Positions 18,382 through 27,899 of a stretch of 64,000 nucleotides of DNA are shown here, one piece after another (within the stretch, counting starts at the first letter, position 1; each line of letters opens with the position of its first letter). Source of the DNA: Saccharopolyspora gloriosae (GTDB lineage: Bacteria > Actinomycetota > Actinomycetes > Mycobacteriales > Pseudonocardiaceae). The stretch covers positions 3,535,501 through 3,599,500 of the forward strand of contig NZ_JACHIV010000001.1 of NCBI RefSeq assembly GCF_014203325.1. Direction: 5' to 3'. The notes under the pieces were generated by a model, which saw only the letters and a program-made list of their open reading frames with translations, was not told the DNA's origin and ran no database searches. A program made the translations under genes and the position numbers.

Positions 18382-18857
18382 ACGCATGGCCGGGTACGAA
18401 ATTCGGCGCTCGTGCCCGAGGCGGGCGTTACCCTCCCGACGTGCGCTTCAACTTCTACATCGTGTGCCTGCGGTGCAGCGGCGCGTCCGGAATCGGCGTG
18501 CTGTTGGGATGCGCCACGGCGCACCTGTTCGGACTCCTGCTGGGACGGGTCCCCTTGACCCACGAGTGGCTGCTGGGCGCGCCCGTCCTGGCGTTGCTCG
18601 GCGCCGTAGCCGGTCTCGTCACCGCGAAGCTCACCCGGCTCTGGCTGGCGCCCGATGCCTCTCGCCGCAGACTGCGATTCACGATCATCGGCGCCGCCGC
18701 CGTTCCTCTCGGGATGGGAGGCCCTCCGGACACGACGCCACCAAGCTCGCTCACCGTGGCAGTAGTGCTGCTGAGCGCGGCCCTGTTCGTAGCGCTGTGG
18801 TTCCGCGGCTTCCGTCGCGAACTCGCGACGGTGCGCCAGTACCTGCACGGCCGCTAA
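18378..18857 (+). CDS. Small multi-pass membrane protein
   Basis: Up to 159 residues, with four hydrophobic segments: GIGVLLGCATAHLFGLLLG, LLGAPVLALLGAVAGLVTA, FTIIGAAAVPLGMG and LTVAVVLLSAALFVALWF. The GTG at 18378 overlaps the previous stop; GTG 18441 is an equally plausible start. No family is recognised. It converges on the coiled-coil gene at 18854 with a 4-bp overlap of the ends. Confidence 0.6.
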   Translation: MNAWPGTKFGARARGGRYPPDVRFNFYIVCLRCSGASGIGVLLGCATAHLFGLLLGRVPLTHEWLLGAPVLALLGAVAGLVTAKLTRLWLAPDASRRRLRFTIIGAAAVPLGMGGPPDTTPPSSLTVAVVLLSAALFVALWFRGFRRELATVRQYLHGR

Positions 18858-19291
18858 CACTTCGCGTCCCACGCCTCAGGCACCGTTTCGTCCTCCATGC
18901 GGGCTGTCGCGAGAATGCGCCGGGTCTCCTTCACCGAACCGATCTCCAGCAACTCAGACACCTGCTCGACGGTCCGGCCACCGACCTCGTGAATCCGCAA
19001 CGCCGCCCGAGCCTGCCGATCACGCGAAGCCGCAGTCATCGCCCGCACATCCGCACGAACCCCGTCGATCTTGCGCTGCATCGCGCTGATCTTCTCCTCG
19101 GCAGCGCGGTCTGCGGCTGCGATGTCCTCGCCTGCTGCCACGAACTCCGCGAGGGCACCATCGACTTCCGCCTCGCGGCGGCGCTGTTCGGCCAGCTGCT
19201 CGACGTTGCGACGGCGGGCAGCCTCGAGCCTCTCGCTGATCTTCGTCGAACGACGACGGCGCTTACTAGTGATCTTGATGTCTTCGGACAT
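18854..19291 (-). CDS. Coiled-coil protein with C-terminal HTH-like segment
   Basis: A 145-residue highly charged protein. Residues 10-95 are a Lys/Arg/Glu coiled coil (SKRRRRSTKISERLEAARRR...), and the end, HEVGGRTVEQVSELLEIGSVKETRRIL, resembles a small helix-turn-helix. ATG 19291 has AAGGAAGG upstream. It faces the non-coding region that precedes the mobilisation genes, so it could be an auxiliary relaxosome or regulator protein binding there. That role is inference from position and charge. Confidence 0.65.
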   Translation of the reverse strand: MSEDIKITSKRRRRSTKISERLEAARRRNVEQLAEQRRREAEVDGALAEFVAAGEDIAAADRAAEEKISAMQRKIDGVRADVRAMTAASRDRQARAALRIHEVGGRTVEQVSELLEIGSVKETRRILATARMEDETVPEAWDAKC

Positions 19292-19441
19292 CACAGCCTT
19301 CCTTCCAAGACAGCGTTCCGATCTGCGTGCCTTGTCAGGCTAAGAACGCTGTCGAGCAAGGTTCCCGGCTTGGGCAGTGCGGCGTTCGGGCAGGCCAGGC
19401 ATCTCTCAGCCGGCGGCCACAGGCCGGGTGCTGGTGAAGGT

Positions 19442-19507
19442 GGGCAGGGCGTGCAAGCCCCGAAGGGCTAACCGCCGAGGCGGCTCGACCAAAAACACGC
19501 CCTGCCC
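19442..19507 (+). repeat. Multi-stem inverted-repeat structure
   Basis: Outer stem GGGCAGGGCGTG (19442-19453) pairs with CACGCCCTGCCC (19496-19507). Inside it lie two small hairpins, AGCCC-CGAA-GGGCT (19456-19469) and CCGCC-GA-GGCGG (19472-19483). The layout is a branched junction, as in single-strand origins or small RNAs. Whether it is transcribed is unknown. Confidence 0.6.
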
Positions 19508-19741
19508 GGCACCGGCATGGAAGGGGTCTACCTGACCATGCGCGCAGTGCCCGGCCAGGCTACCGCGCGAGCCGTCCCCTTCGGCACAGGACAAGCCCAC
19601 CACTCCCGAAAGCACGGCAGTGTGAGCCTCCGCTTCAGGGAGCGGGTCGTAATGCTGCCTGACGGCGGCGGCTTTCGGTGCCGTCTCACCTGGGTCTGCT
19701 CCCCTTTTTCCCGCTGGAAGGCAGCGGAGGGTAGCCCTCCA

Positions 19742-19836
19742 CTGGGGCGCGTCAAGTCGCAGGGAGAAACTTTTTGGGCGGGGACCCCTAACCCCACCCA
19801 AAAACTTTCTCCCTAAGCGCGACTTGACCCACCCCA
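19742..19836 (+). repeat. 95-bp near-perfect inverted repeat (candidate oriT/origin hairpin)
   Basis: The left arm 19742-19783 and the right arm 19792-19836 are complementary over about 42 bases, with three mismatches and one 4-nt insertion (GCTT) in the right arm. The arms share GTCAAGTCGC, AGGGAGAAA and TTTTTGGG. The loop is 8 nt. Such a long extended hairpin is far larger than a terminator. Confidence 0.75.
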
Positions 19837-20103
19837 GCTCCGGGCAGTTAGTGAGCTGCCAGCGGAAAAAAGAAGAGCAGGGGCGGGCTACGCCCTCAAA
19901 GAAAACAAGCCCACTTGGCATGCCTTACGGCGACAACTAGGCATTACAAGTCACACGTACATTAAAGCCCCCCCCCAGTTCAGCGCCCCAATCAAAACAA
20001 CACATCACCCGATCGAGCAGTGCATACAAAAGCTTTCCGCTGGATTAGATAGCTCAGCCTTGTTAGCATTAAACCCGTAAGGAAATCCGGGAGGCCAAAC
20101 CCG

Positions 20104-21054
20104 GTGAACTTTCAAATTAGGGGTCTAGTCATGCAGATTTCTGGTTTTCTTCCGATTTCACACCTCCTCTCAGCCGTGTCGGAGTGCTTGGACAGTCGGG
20201 ACTATCGCGGCGCGGTGGAGTTGTTCACCTCGCTGCGCCCGTCCGAGCGAGAGCTTGCGGCACTGCTGGAGTGCGCGCGGACGTTGCAGCGCCCGACGAA
20301 GGTAGCGCGGCCCCGGTTCGAGGCGTTGCAGAAGCGCGCCGCCGACGCGGACGACGTGCGCGACATCATCGCCGCGTGCGCACCGGCCGAGTGGGACCAG
20401 CACCGCCCGGTGGTCACCGTCGGGCACGCTGACCAGCGCGCGCCGCGCTGGACCGAGGACAACCGCCAAGAAGCCCCCCGAGACATCAGCATCGGCCGCG
20501 CGCTGCGACGGCTGCCCGACCCGGCCAGCGAGGAAGCCGCGCAGCGCGCGCACAACCTCATGGAGGCCTACGCCGCGACCCGGCTCGGCGTCGATGACGA
20601 CACCCCCGCCAAGCCGGTGCAGGTCGACGCGGTGTCGGTGCGCCCGGACTCCCCGACCGTCTACGCGTCCGGTCTGGACTACGACGACGCCGCCAAGCAC
20701 CCCGCGCGCGGCCGGTGCTTGGTGTGCAACGTCGAACCGTCGGAATGCGACCGCCGCCAACGGGACGGGTTGTGCGAAGACTGCCGCGAACGCGGACGCC
20801 CTGGCCTGGACGTGCTGCCGGTCAACGCCTCCCGCGCGACCCGCATCCGCGCCGTGTGCGCCTACCGGCTGGCACACGCCCCGCACCCGTTGCGCGCGTT
20901 GCGCGCCGAGTGGACCCGGTACACGCGCGACGAAGACCGCCGCGTGATCGAAGATTGGGTCAGCCGCAACGTGCGAACCACCCGCGCGGTCACGCTGCCC
21001 GCCCCGCGCACCGCGCCCGAACGCAGCCGCTACCAGGTGCGCGCCGCCGCCTGA
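20104..21054 (+). CDS. Hypothetical protein with CxxC zinc-ribbon motif, upstream of relaxase
   Basis: Up to 316 residues. GTG 20104 has GGGAGG upstream; ATG 20131 is an alternative start. The N-terminal 90 residues are helical. A four-cysteine finger lies near residues 203-228 (CLVC...CDRRQ...CEDC), followed by a basic C-terminal part (RATRIRAVCAYRLAHAPHPLRALRAEWTRYTRDEDRR). This suggests nucleic-acid binding. It lies between the structured region and the relaxase gene, so a relaxosome accessory role is reasonable but unproven. The next 300 bp (21055-21356) hold no clear gene. Confidence 0.7.
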   Translation: MNFQIRGLVMQISGFLPISHLLSAVSECLDSRDYRGAVELFTSLRPSERELAALLECARTLQRPTKVARPRFEALQKRAADADDVRDIIAACAPAEWDQHRPVVTVGHADQRAPRWTEDNRQEAPRDISIGRALRRLPDPASEEAAQRAHNLMEAYAATRLGVDDDTPAKPVQVDAVSVRPDSPTVYASGLDYDDAAKHPARGRCLVCNVEPSECDRRQRDGLCEDCRERGRPGLDVLPVNASRATRIRAVCAYRLAHAPHPLRALRAEWTRYTRDEDRRVIEDWVSRNVRTTRAVTLPAPRTAPERSRYQVRAAA

Positions 21055-21356
21055 TCAAGCCCCGGTGGTGCCCTTCCGCGGGGAGGGCACCACCGGGAAC
21101 CCCGCAGACACCGCACCCCGATCGGCCACCGCCAGCACTCCGGCCGCGCCAACCACCCCGACCGCGCCGCGCCCGCGCCCGCCCGGCCACCCCTACCTGC
21201 CCGGCTCGCGCCGCCCGCGCCGCTCGCCCACAGCACCTCTTGCACTCGGAGTGCTCCCAGGTGCTGAATCGATTGCGGTCACTCGGGAATCGCGTACGAA
21301 CCCGCAAGCATGGAGCGCACCGCTTCGTCGTCGACCATTCCTGCACGGGTGCCGCC

Positions 21357-24300
21357 ATGATGGGAATTCGCAAGATCACGCCGGGAGGTCATGAGTACCT
21401 CGTCGGCAGGGTCGCGTGCGGTGACCGCGACCTGGACGTCGGCGAAACGCTCGCGGACTACTACTTCCGGCACGGCTACCCGCCCGGGCAGTGGTTCGGC
21501 TCCGGTGCCGCGGCGTTGGGCATGACCGGAGAGGTCAGCGCCGCACAGATGCAGGCGCTTTTCGGTGAAGGCCGTCATCCCGACGCCAACGGCATCGAAG
21601 CCCGGCTGCTGGCGGCCGGTGCGAGTCCGCAGGAGGTGTTGAGGGCGACCAAACTCGGCAACCGGTTCCCGCGCTTCGGCGGCATCGACGACCTCCGCAC
21701 GATGATCCGTGAGGCGTACACGGCCTACAACCAGGCCCATGGCAGGGAAGCGAATGCACCCATCAGCGAGACCGACCGCTCGCGCATTCGCCGCGACGTG
21801 CAGGTCCGGGCCTTCACCCAGGCCCGCGGCGCCCCACCCACTGACGACGACGAGTTCGAGGCGTGGCGCGCGGAGCAGCGGCGGCTGCTCAAGAACGCCA
21901 CCGCCGGATACGAGCTCGTGTTCGCGCCGCCGAAGTCGGTCAGCGTCGCGTGGGGCTTGGGCGACTCGGCAACCCGCGAACGCATCGTGGAGGCTCACCG
22001 CCGAGCGGTACGAGACACGCTCGGCTACCTGGAACGGCAGGCGGCGTTCACGCGCAAGGGTGCGGGTGGCATCGCCCAGCACGACACCCGTGGGATCGCG
22101 GCGACGCTGTTCGAGCACTGGGATTCCAGGGCCGCAGACCCGCACCTGCACACTCACGTACCAGTGAGCACGAAGGTCCAGTCCGCTGTGGACGGAAAGT
22201 GGACTTCGGTGGACGGGCGCACGTTGCTGGCGTCAGCGGTGACGCTCAGCGAGTTCTACAACTCCCGGATCCGCGACCTCATGCGGGAACAGGGCGCGCA
22301 GTTCAGGCTGCAACCGCACCAGGGCATCGACCTCAAACGTCCGGTGTGGGAACTCGACGGAGTCTCCTCCGAGCTGTTGGAAGGGTTCTCCCAGCGCTCC
22401 GCCGCGGTCGAGCGGGAACGGGCGCGCGGCATCGTCGCCTATCGCCGCGCGCACGGCCGCGAACCGAACTCCAAGGAGCTGCTGGAGATCGGTCGGCGAG
22501 CCCAGTACGCGACGCGCCAAGCGAAACCCGCCGAGTCCCTTCCCCTCGCGAAGCACGTCGCTCGGTGGCGCCAGGAAGCGACAGCGATCGCGGGCGCAGC
22601 GGTGGTGGGCCGGATCGGTGAGCGAGTGTTCGGCGCGCGCCCGGCCACCTCCGATGAACGTTCGCTCGAAGAGTTGGCGGTGGCGACGTTGACGACGGTG
22701 TCCGAGCACTACAGCCATTTCAACCGGTGGAACCTGCTGGCCGAAGCTCACCGTCAGTCCGCAGGCGCAGCCATACACGCCGACGAGCGCGAACGATTCG
22801 TCGACCGGATCGTGCAGGCGGTCCTCGACGCACCGGACACGATCGCCTTGCAAGCCCCGTCGCTGGTGGAGGAACCTGAGTCGCTGCGCAGAGCCAGCGG
22901 CGAGAGCGTGTTCACCGAGCACGGCGCTGAACGCTTCACCACTCACCAGACACTGCGGGAAGAAGCCGCGCTGGCCGCGTGGGGACAACGCCGTGATGGT
23001 CACCGGCTCACCTCCGGCACCGTCGACGCCGCGCTGGCCCGCACCGAGCTCAACGACGCGCAACAGGCGGCGGTGCGCGGTTTCGCCACGTCGGGGCGTC
23101 GGATCCAGCTGCTGGTCGCCCCGGCCGGAACCGGCAAGACGACCACGATGAAGGTCTTCGCCGACGCATGGCGGTCCGCAGGCGGGCAGGTGTACGCGTT
23201 CGGGCCTTCCGCGCGTGCGGCGCAGGAACTCGGCCAGTCGATCGGTGCCCGACCGCACACGCTGCACCAGGTCACCACCGCTCTGGACCTGGGCAACGCG
23301 CACCGCCGGTTCGGCTTCACCCGCGGCGACGTCCTCATCATCGACGAAGCGGCGATGGCCGGAACCCACACCCTGCACACCGTCGTGCGCTACGCCCTGA
23401 GCCGAGGCGCCGATGTCCGCATGGTCGGCGACCACCGTCAACTCTCCGCGGTCGAAGCCGGCGGCGCGGTGCGGTGGTTCGCGCACCAGAACGCCGACTC
23501 CGTGCTCAAGCTGCGGGAGGTCGTGCGGTTCCGCGACCCCGACCAGGCGCAAGCCTCACTGCTGCTGCACGCGGCACAACCAGAAGGCCTGAACTACTAC
23601 TTCGCCAGGAACATGGTGCAGGACGGATCGCTGGAGACGATGCGCGACGCCGCGCACCGGGCATGGCGCGCCGACCTGGACTCCGGACTCCAGTCGCTGC
23701 TGATCGTGCCGAGCAACGACGACGTCGTCGACCTCAACGTGCAAGCCCGCGAGCTGCGTCTGGCCCGCGGCCACGTCGACGACGAACGTTCCGTGCGGCT
23801 GCACGACGGCACCACCGCCGGTGCCGGGGACTGGGTCGTCACCCGGCACAACGACCGGTTGAAGACCCTGTTCCGCGGCACCGACTTCGTCAAGAACGGC
23901 GACACCTGGACCGTGCAACGTGTGCACGACAACGGATCGCTCGTGCTGCGCCACCAAGCCACCGGCGGATCGGTGCGGCTGCCCGCCGAGTACGTGCGCG
24001 AACACGTCGAACTTGCCTACGCCGCCACCGTCAACCGCGTGCAGGGCATGACCGCCGAGCACACCGCCCACAGCGTCATCACCCGCGGGATCTCCCGCGA
24101 ACAGCTCTACACGATGGTCACCCGTGCCCGCGGGCAGAACCGGCTGTGGGTCGAAACCCACGAGCACACCCTCAACTCCCACCACGAAACCCCGCTGGAA
24201 CGCACCGCACGCGGAGTCCTCGAAAACGCGCTGCAACGCTCTTCTGCCGAGACCTCCGCGTCCGAAGAACTCCGCTCGTCCCTCGGCGCCGAGGAGTCAC

Positions 24301-26348
24301 TGCGCACGCTCGTTGCCCGTCACACCCACGTCGCCGACCTCGGTCGCGCCGACCGCATCGACTCCGTGCTCACCGAGCACGTCCCCGAACTCCTCGACCT
24401 CGACGGAGCCGGAGCACTGCGCCAACAACTGCGCAGCGCCGAACACCTCGGATGGCAAGCCGAACGCCTCATCCCCGAGCTCGCCAGCGGGCTCGACGAC
24501 GCCGACAACCTGGCCGCACTGCTCACCTGGCGCATCGGCGACCTTGTCGCCAACCAACAGCCTCCCGCGCGCACCGCCACGCCGACCGCCGAACAGATGT
24601 CCCGCTGGCGCAGCACCATCGAACGCCACGACCACACCGCCGCACCCGAAGACCCCGAGTGGAACCGGGTGTGGGAACGCGCAGCCGCGGCGGCCGCCGA
24701 AGGCCTCGATGCCGACGCCGCGATCCGACGCGCCGCACACGCGCTCAGCATCCGCAACGCCACCGACCCGGCGTCGGCTTCCACGGTGGCCGCCGACGTC
24801 GTCGCGGCAGCCTGCGCCGAGCAACGCGGACACCAGCCTGTTCCCTGGCTCGCCCACGCCGACTTCCGCAACCTCTCCGCCGACGAGGCCGACTACCTGC
24901 ACCGGCTCCAGCTAGCCATCACCGACCGTGTGACAGAACTCCGCCAGGCCACCGCCGCCAACCCGCCGCACTGGTCGACGGGGCTCGGCCCGCGGCCGGA
25001 CGAACCACGAGCCGCTCTCCGATGGGAGGAACTGCTCGGGCATGCCGCCGCCTACCGCGAGACGTACGGCATCGACACCACCGACCCCGCACGCCCGCTC
25101 GGCGAACCACCCGAAGGCCACAACCTGCGCGCTCAAGCCTGGCACCACATCCTCGACCGCTGGACGCCCGAAGCACACCCCGACACGGACCGCCGCGATC
25201 CGAACGACCGGCTGCGCGAGGAGTTCGGCGAACCCCTCATGGCCACGCTCACCGCAACCGATCGCCCCACCAAACACCGCACCGAACAGCCCCTCTCCGA
25301 CACCGTGCACCGCCGCGAACAACTCGTGCGTTCCCTGCTCGACCAGGCAGCGCGCGAAGCGCTGGCCATCCACGCCCCGGCCGCACTCGGCGCCCCCGCC
25401 GAAGAAGCACTACTGCGCGCCCTCCACGACGCCACCCGCGCAGGCTGGCAACCACACCGACTACTCCCCCGACTCAACGAACTCGACGACGCCCGCGACC
25501 CCGCAGCCCTGCTCGCCTGGCGCATCCACCGCCACACCGACGGCCGCGAACCGCCCGCACCCACAGCCGAACCGACCACCGACCAAATCGAGCACTGGAA
25601 AGGCCTGATCCAGCACGCCGAACAACCCGACTGGAGCAGTTGGGGCACCGTCTGGCGCCACGCCGCAGCCGCTTCCTCGGCCGGCCTCGACACCGACCGC
25701 GCACTCACCGACACCACCCACGCGCTCCGCTCGCGGACCGAACTCAACCCGCGCGAAGTCGCCCAACGCCTCGTCGACCACCTCGCCGACCAACGCACCG
25801 CCGGACTCGGGTACCGGCCCGCCCTGCCGTGGATGAGTTCGCTCCCACCCGACATCGACACCGGCCAACTCGACGACCTCGACCACGCCATCCGCGGACG
25901 CCTCACCGAACTCCGCGACGCAACCACAACCAACCCACCCCGCTGGGCGACGAACCTCCCACCCCGACCCGACGACCCCTACGCCGCCGAGCAATGGGCC
26001 GAACTCCTCACCCGCACCGCCGCCTACCGCGAAACCTACGGCGTCCGCACGGACCACCCCGACCTACCGCTCGGTCCCCAACCCCACGGTGACAACACCC
26101 GCACCCAGAACTGGCACACCCTCAACAACCATTGGAGGCTCCCGATGCACCCCGAACACACCGAGTACACCCAGCGCCGCCTCAACAACATCCGCGAGAA
26201 TCTCATCGACGCCCAGGACGACCGCCGGGACGATCGGACCGATCAGCGCGAACATCTCAGCGACGAGCACCACCGCCTCCGCGCTGAGGAAGAGCACCAC
26301 CACACGCAGGACCACGGCAGAGGCAGTGGCCTGAGCCACGGCGCATAG
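21357..26348 (+). CDS. MobF-family (TrwC/TraI) conjugative relaxase-helicase
   Basis: A protein of about 1660 residues that nicks and unwinds DNA for conjugation. I place the start at ATG 21357 (ATG 21360 adjacent). The TrwC relaxase domain shows ADYYFRHGYPPGQW with the catalytic tyrosines and the metal-binding His triad in HWDSRAADPHLHTHVPVS. A RecD2-like SF1 helicase follows: Walker A VAPAGTGKTTTMK near base 23120, Walker B VLIIDEAAMAG near 23340, then GDHRQLSAVEAGG and a C-terminal motif VNRVQGMTAEHTAHSV near 24030. The last 600 residues form two long, related repeats. Nearest relatives are actinobacterial ICE and plasmid relaxases. Confidence 0.93.
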   Translation: MMGIRKITPGGHEYLVGRVACGDRDLDVGETLADYYFRHGYPPGQWFGSGAAALGMTGEVSAAQMQALFGEGRHPDANGIEARLLAAGASPQEVLRATKLGNRFPRFGGIDDLRTMIREAYTAYNQAHGREANAPISETDRSRIRRDVQVRAFTQARGAPPTDDDEFEAWRAEQRRLLKNATAGYELVFAPPKSVSVAWGLGDSATRERIVEAHRRAVRDTLGYLERQAAFTRKGAGGIAQHDTRGIAATLFEHWDSRAADPHLHTHVPVSTKVQSAVDGKWTSVDGRTLLASAVTLSEFYNSRIRDLMREQGAQFRLQPHQGIDLKRPVWELDGVSSELLEGFSQRSAAVERERARGIVAYRRAHGREPNSKELLEIGRRAQYATRQAKPAESLPLAKHVARWRQEATAIAGAAVVGRIGERVFGARPATSDERSLEELAVATLTTVSEHYSHFNRWNLLAEAHRQSAGAAIHADERERFVDRIVQAVLDAPDTIALQAPSLVEEPESLRRASGESVFTEHGAERFTTHQTLREEAALAAWGQRRDGHRLTSGTVDAALARTELNDAQQAAVRGFATSGRRIQLLVAPAGTGKTTTMKVFADAWRSAGGQVYAFGPSARAAQELGQSIGARPHTLHQVTTALDLGNAHRRFGFTRGDVLIIDEAAMAGTHTLHTVVRYALSRGADVRMVGDHRQLSAVEAGGAVRWFAHQNADSVLKLREVVRFRDPDQAQASLLLHAAQPEGLNYYFARNMVQDGSLETMRDAAHRAWRADLDSGLQSLLIVPSNDDVVDLNVQARELRLARGHVDDERSVRLHDGTTAGAGDWVVTRHNDRLKTLFRGTDFVKNGDTWTVQRVHDNGSLVLRHQATGGSVRLPAEYVREHVELAYAATVNRVQGMTAEHTAHSVITRGISREQLYTMVTRARGQNRLWVETHEHTLNSHHETPLERTARGVLENALQRSSAETSASEELRSSLGAEESLRTLVARHTHVADLGRADRIDSVLTEHVPELLDLDGAGALRQQLRSAEHLGWQAERLIPELASGLDDADNLAALLTWRIGDLVANQQPPARTATPTAEQMSRWRSTIERHDHTAAPEDPEWNRVWERAAAAAAEGLDADAAIRRAAHALSIRNATDPASASTVAADVVAAACAEQRGHQPVPWLAHADFRNLSADEADYLHRLQLAITDRVTELRQATAANPPHWSTGLGPRPDEPRAALRWEELLGHAAAYRETYGIDTTDPARPLGEPPEGHNLRAQAWHHILDRWTPEAHPDTDRRDPNDRLREEFGEPLMATLTATDRPTKHRTEQPLSDTVHRREQLVRSLLDQAAREALAIHAPAALGAPAEEALLRALHDATRAGWQPHRLLPRLNELDDARDPAALLAWRIHRHTDGREPPAPTAEPTTDQIEHWKGLIQHAEQPDWSSWGTVWRHAAAASSAGLDTDRALTDTTHALRSRTELNPREVAQRLVDHLADQRTAGLGYRPALPWMSSLPPDIDTGQLDDLDHAIRGRLTELRDATTTNPPRWATNLPPRPDDPYAAEQWAELLTRTAAYRETYGVRTDHPDLPLGPQPHGDNTRTQNWHTLNNHWRLPMHPEHTEYTQRRLNNIRENLIDAQDDRRDDRTDQREHLSDEHHRLRAEEEHHHTQDHGRGSGLSHGA
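24480..26140 (+). repeat. Tandem protein-coding duplication in relaxase C-terminus
   Basis: Two units of about 325 codons. Corresponding segments are AALLTWRIG / AALLAWRIH, VTELRQATAANPPHW / LTELRDATTTNPPRW and AAYRETYGIDTTDP / AAYRETYGVRTDHP. The second pair of anchor sites is about 970 bp apart. The domain is alpha-helical and of unknown function; it probably contacts other transfer proteins. Confidence 0.75.
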
Positions 26349-26717
26349 GAACCGATCGGGCATCGACCAGAAGAAGGTGGGTGGCGAGGGCCGCGATCCG
26401 GACGCGGTCAACAAGGCGCCGAGTCTGGCGGTGGTCCCACGTTCGCCGGGGCTTTCTTCGCTGAGCGAGGTCCGACTGCGAGCGCGTTCTTCCAGTGTGG
26501 TTCCTGGAAGGGCGAGTAGGGCTCGCCCCCTGAACAGCAGTGAAGGCACCTTCGCCGCCGAGTCCGATGCGCGAGCGCAAGGATCAACCGGCATCCGCTA
26601 GTCCATTCGAGTGTGGCGAGCAGCGTTCGACCGCTCCGCCGTTCGTGATCCTCCTATCTTGATCGAGTTTCCAATTGGAAGTTTCCAGTTGTTCTCGCGA
26701 CCAGAGAAGAGGACGCA
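26349..26717 (+). promoter_or_regulatory. Intergenic region with palindromic operator candidate
   Basis: About 370 bp without a supported gene. A perfect 12-bp palindrome TTCCAATTGGAA lies at 26669-26680, followed by a second half-site TTTCCA, about 40 bp before the GTG start of the NucA/NucB gene. This AT-rich palindrome stands out in a GC-rich context and may be an operator for that gene. Confidence 0.4.
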
Positions 26718-27890
26718 GTGGAGAACCGAACGCGATCGTGCTCGTGGGGCTCTTCCCGCAGCCGGTTCCGTGCAGGACGAATTCCAGGAATCTTGCTGAC
26801 AGCTGCTCTGAGTGCCTGCATCATGCCGAGCACGGCCGTGGCCACGACTGCTCCGGAGGTGCAGTCGACCGCACATGAGCAGGGCTGCGACCGGTTACAG
26901 GAGCAACTGCCGGAGCTGGCGAGCCGCGGCGAAACCCGTGCCTTGTGCGTCGAAACCCGAGAAGCGAACCCGGCAGATGGTGGACCCGCGAACTCGATGA
27001 TGGCCGCCGCCGTCCCCGAACGGTGCATGGGGGACTACCCGAACGACGCGTGGATCATCGATCGCTTCGTGGGATGTCACCGCGAGCTCGTCCTGCTACG
27101 GGTGGTCGAAGTTCCGAGCGGCCAGCAGATCGGGGAGGTCGACCTGTCGGTGGTCAACTCCCTTGAGGTCGACCCGAAGACGTTGACGTGGAACCACAGC
27201 GCTCAAGTCTTCCGAGTCGGCGCTCGTGGCGATGTCAACGGCGTCATCGCCAATGCCGAAGCCACCTGCGACACCGGGTGCACGGTCGCCACATCGACGC
27301 CACCGTCCGGCCTGGTGCTCACCAACCCGCAGGGGAGCATGACCGCCAACTCCATTGTGGATCCAGCGGTGCCCGGCTCCGTTGTGGCTGGCCGCACGAG
27401 CTGGACCATCAGCTACACGCAGATGGGCGCTGCTCCGTCGGAACCTGCCGTCTACACCAGTGAGCCTGTGCGATGCGACAATGCCACACCTAACGCAGCA
27501 GCAGGATGTGTGTTGGCGCGCTACACGCCGACCTTGACCTACAGCTTCGCGAACAACGGCGAACTCGCACAACACGTCGCTGACGCGCAGGCATCCGGGC
27601 TGCCGGGTTCGCCGATCAGCAGCGCACTCACCCGGCAAACCGACCCCGAACTCATCAACAAGAACCGGAACACCGCTTGCCCAGGTAGTTTGCCGCGCCC
27701 AGACGGGACGGAATGCGACGAGTACCCCTTCGCCAGCACCAACCAGGGAGCGTTCCTCGGCAATGGCTACAGCCAGCGCATGATCCTCGCGGGCGACAAC
27801 CAACAAGGCGGGCGCGAACTCGCCGCGTTCTATCGCACCAACCGCGTGATGAACTTCGACCCCTTCTACGTTGAAGTGGTCGGAAGCTAG
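26718..27890 (+). CDS. Secreted NucA/NucB-type deoxyribonuclease
   Basis: A 390-residue protein starting at GTG 26718 (GAAGAGGA upstream). The N-terminus is a basic stretch and a hydrophobic segment with a possible lipobox or cleavage site (GILLTAALSACIMPSTAVA). The middle is a beta-rich region. The C-terminal 75 residues carry the NucA/NucB DNase signature CDEYPFASTNQGAFL, followed by QGGRELAAFYRTNRV and FYVEV. Known members degrade extracellular or incoming DNA and work outside the cell. On a conjugative element it could process competing DNA or act as an effector. The downstream gene, 9 bp away, may encode its inhibitor. Confidence 0.87.
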   Translation: MENRTRSCSWGSSRSRFRAGRIPGILLTAALSACIMPSTAVATTAPEVQSTAHEQGCDRLQEQLPELASRGETRALCVETREANPADGGPANSMMAAAVPERCMGDYPNDAWIIDRFVGCHRELVLLRVVEVPSGQQIGEVDLSVVNSLEVDPKTLTWNHSAQVFRVGARGDVNGVIANAEATCDTGCTVATSTPPSGLVLTNPQGSMTANSIVDPAVPGSVVAGRTSWTISYTQMGAAPSEPAVYTSEPVRCDNATPNAAAGCVLARYTPTLTYSFANNGELAQHVADAQASGLPGSPISSALTRQTDPELINKNRNTACPGSLPRPDGTECDEYPFASTNQGAFLGNGYSQRMILAGDNQQGGRELAAFYRTNRVMNFDPFYVEVVGS

Positions 27891-27899
27891 ACTGGTGAG

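Larger units (their letters stand above)
19292..20103 (+). other. Long non-coding, structured region upstream of mobilisation genes
   Basis: About 800 bp without a convincing gene, lower in GC than its surroundings after 19900 and rich in inverted repeats. It holds a folded cluster at 19442-19507 and a 95-bp near-perfect inverted repeat at 19742-19836. A run of nine C occurs near 19970. Position between the coiled-coil gene and the zinc-finger/relaxase genes makes it the best candidate in the window for oriT or a replication origin. No iterons or DnaA boxes were recognised. Confidence 0.5.

Noticed and set aside
23168..26092. A 974-codon open frame overlapping the relaxase in another frame
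   Set aside because: Almost entirely Arg/Pro/His, as expected of an off-frame reading of high-GC coding DNA; the relaxase frame has full domain motifs.
26377..26601. 74-codon open frame between the relaxase and the NucA/NucB gene
   Set aside because: Weak start, no family pattern and Ser/Arg-biased composition; not supported.
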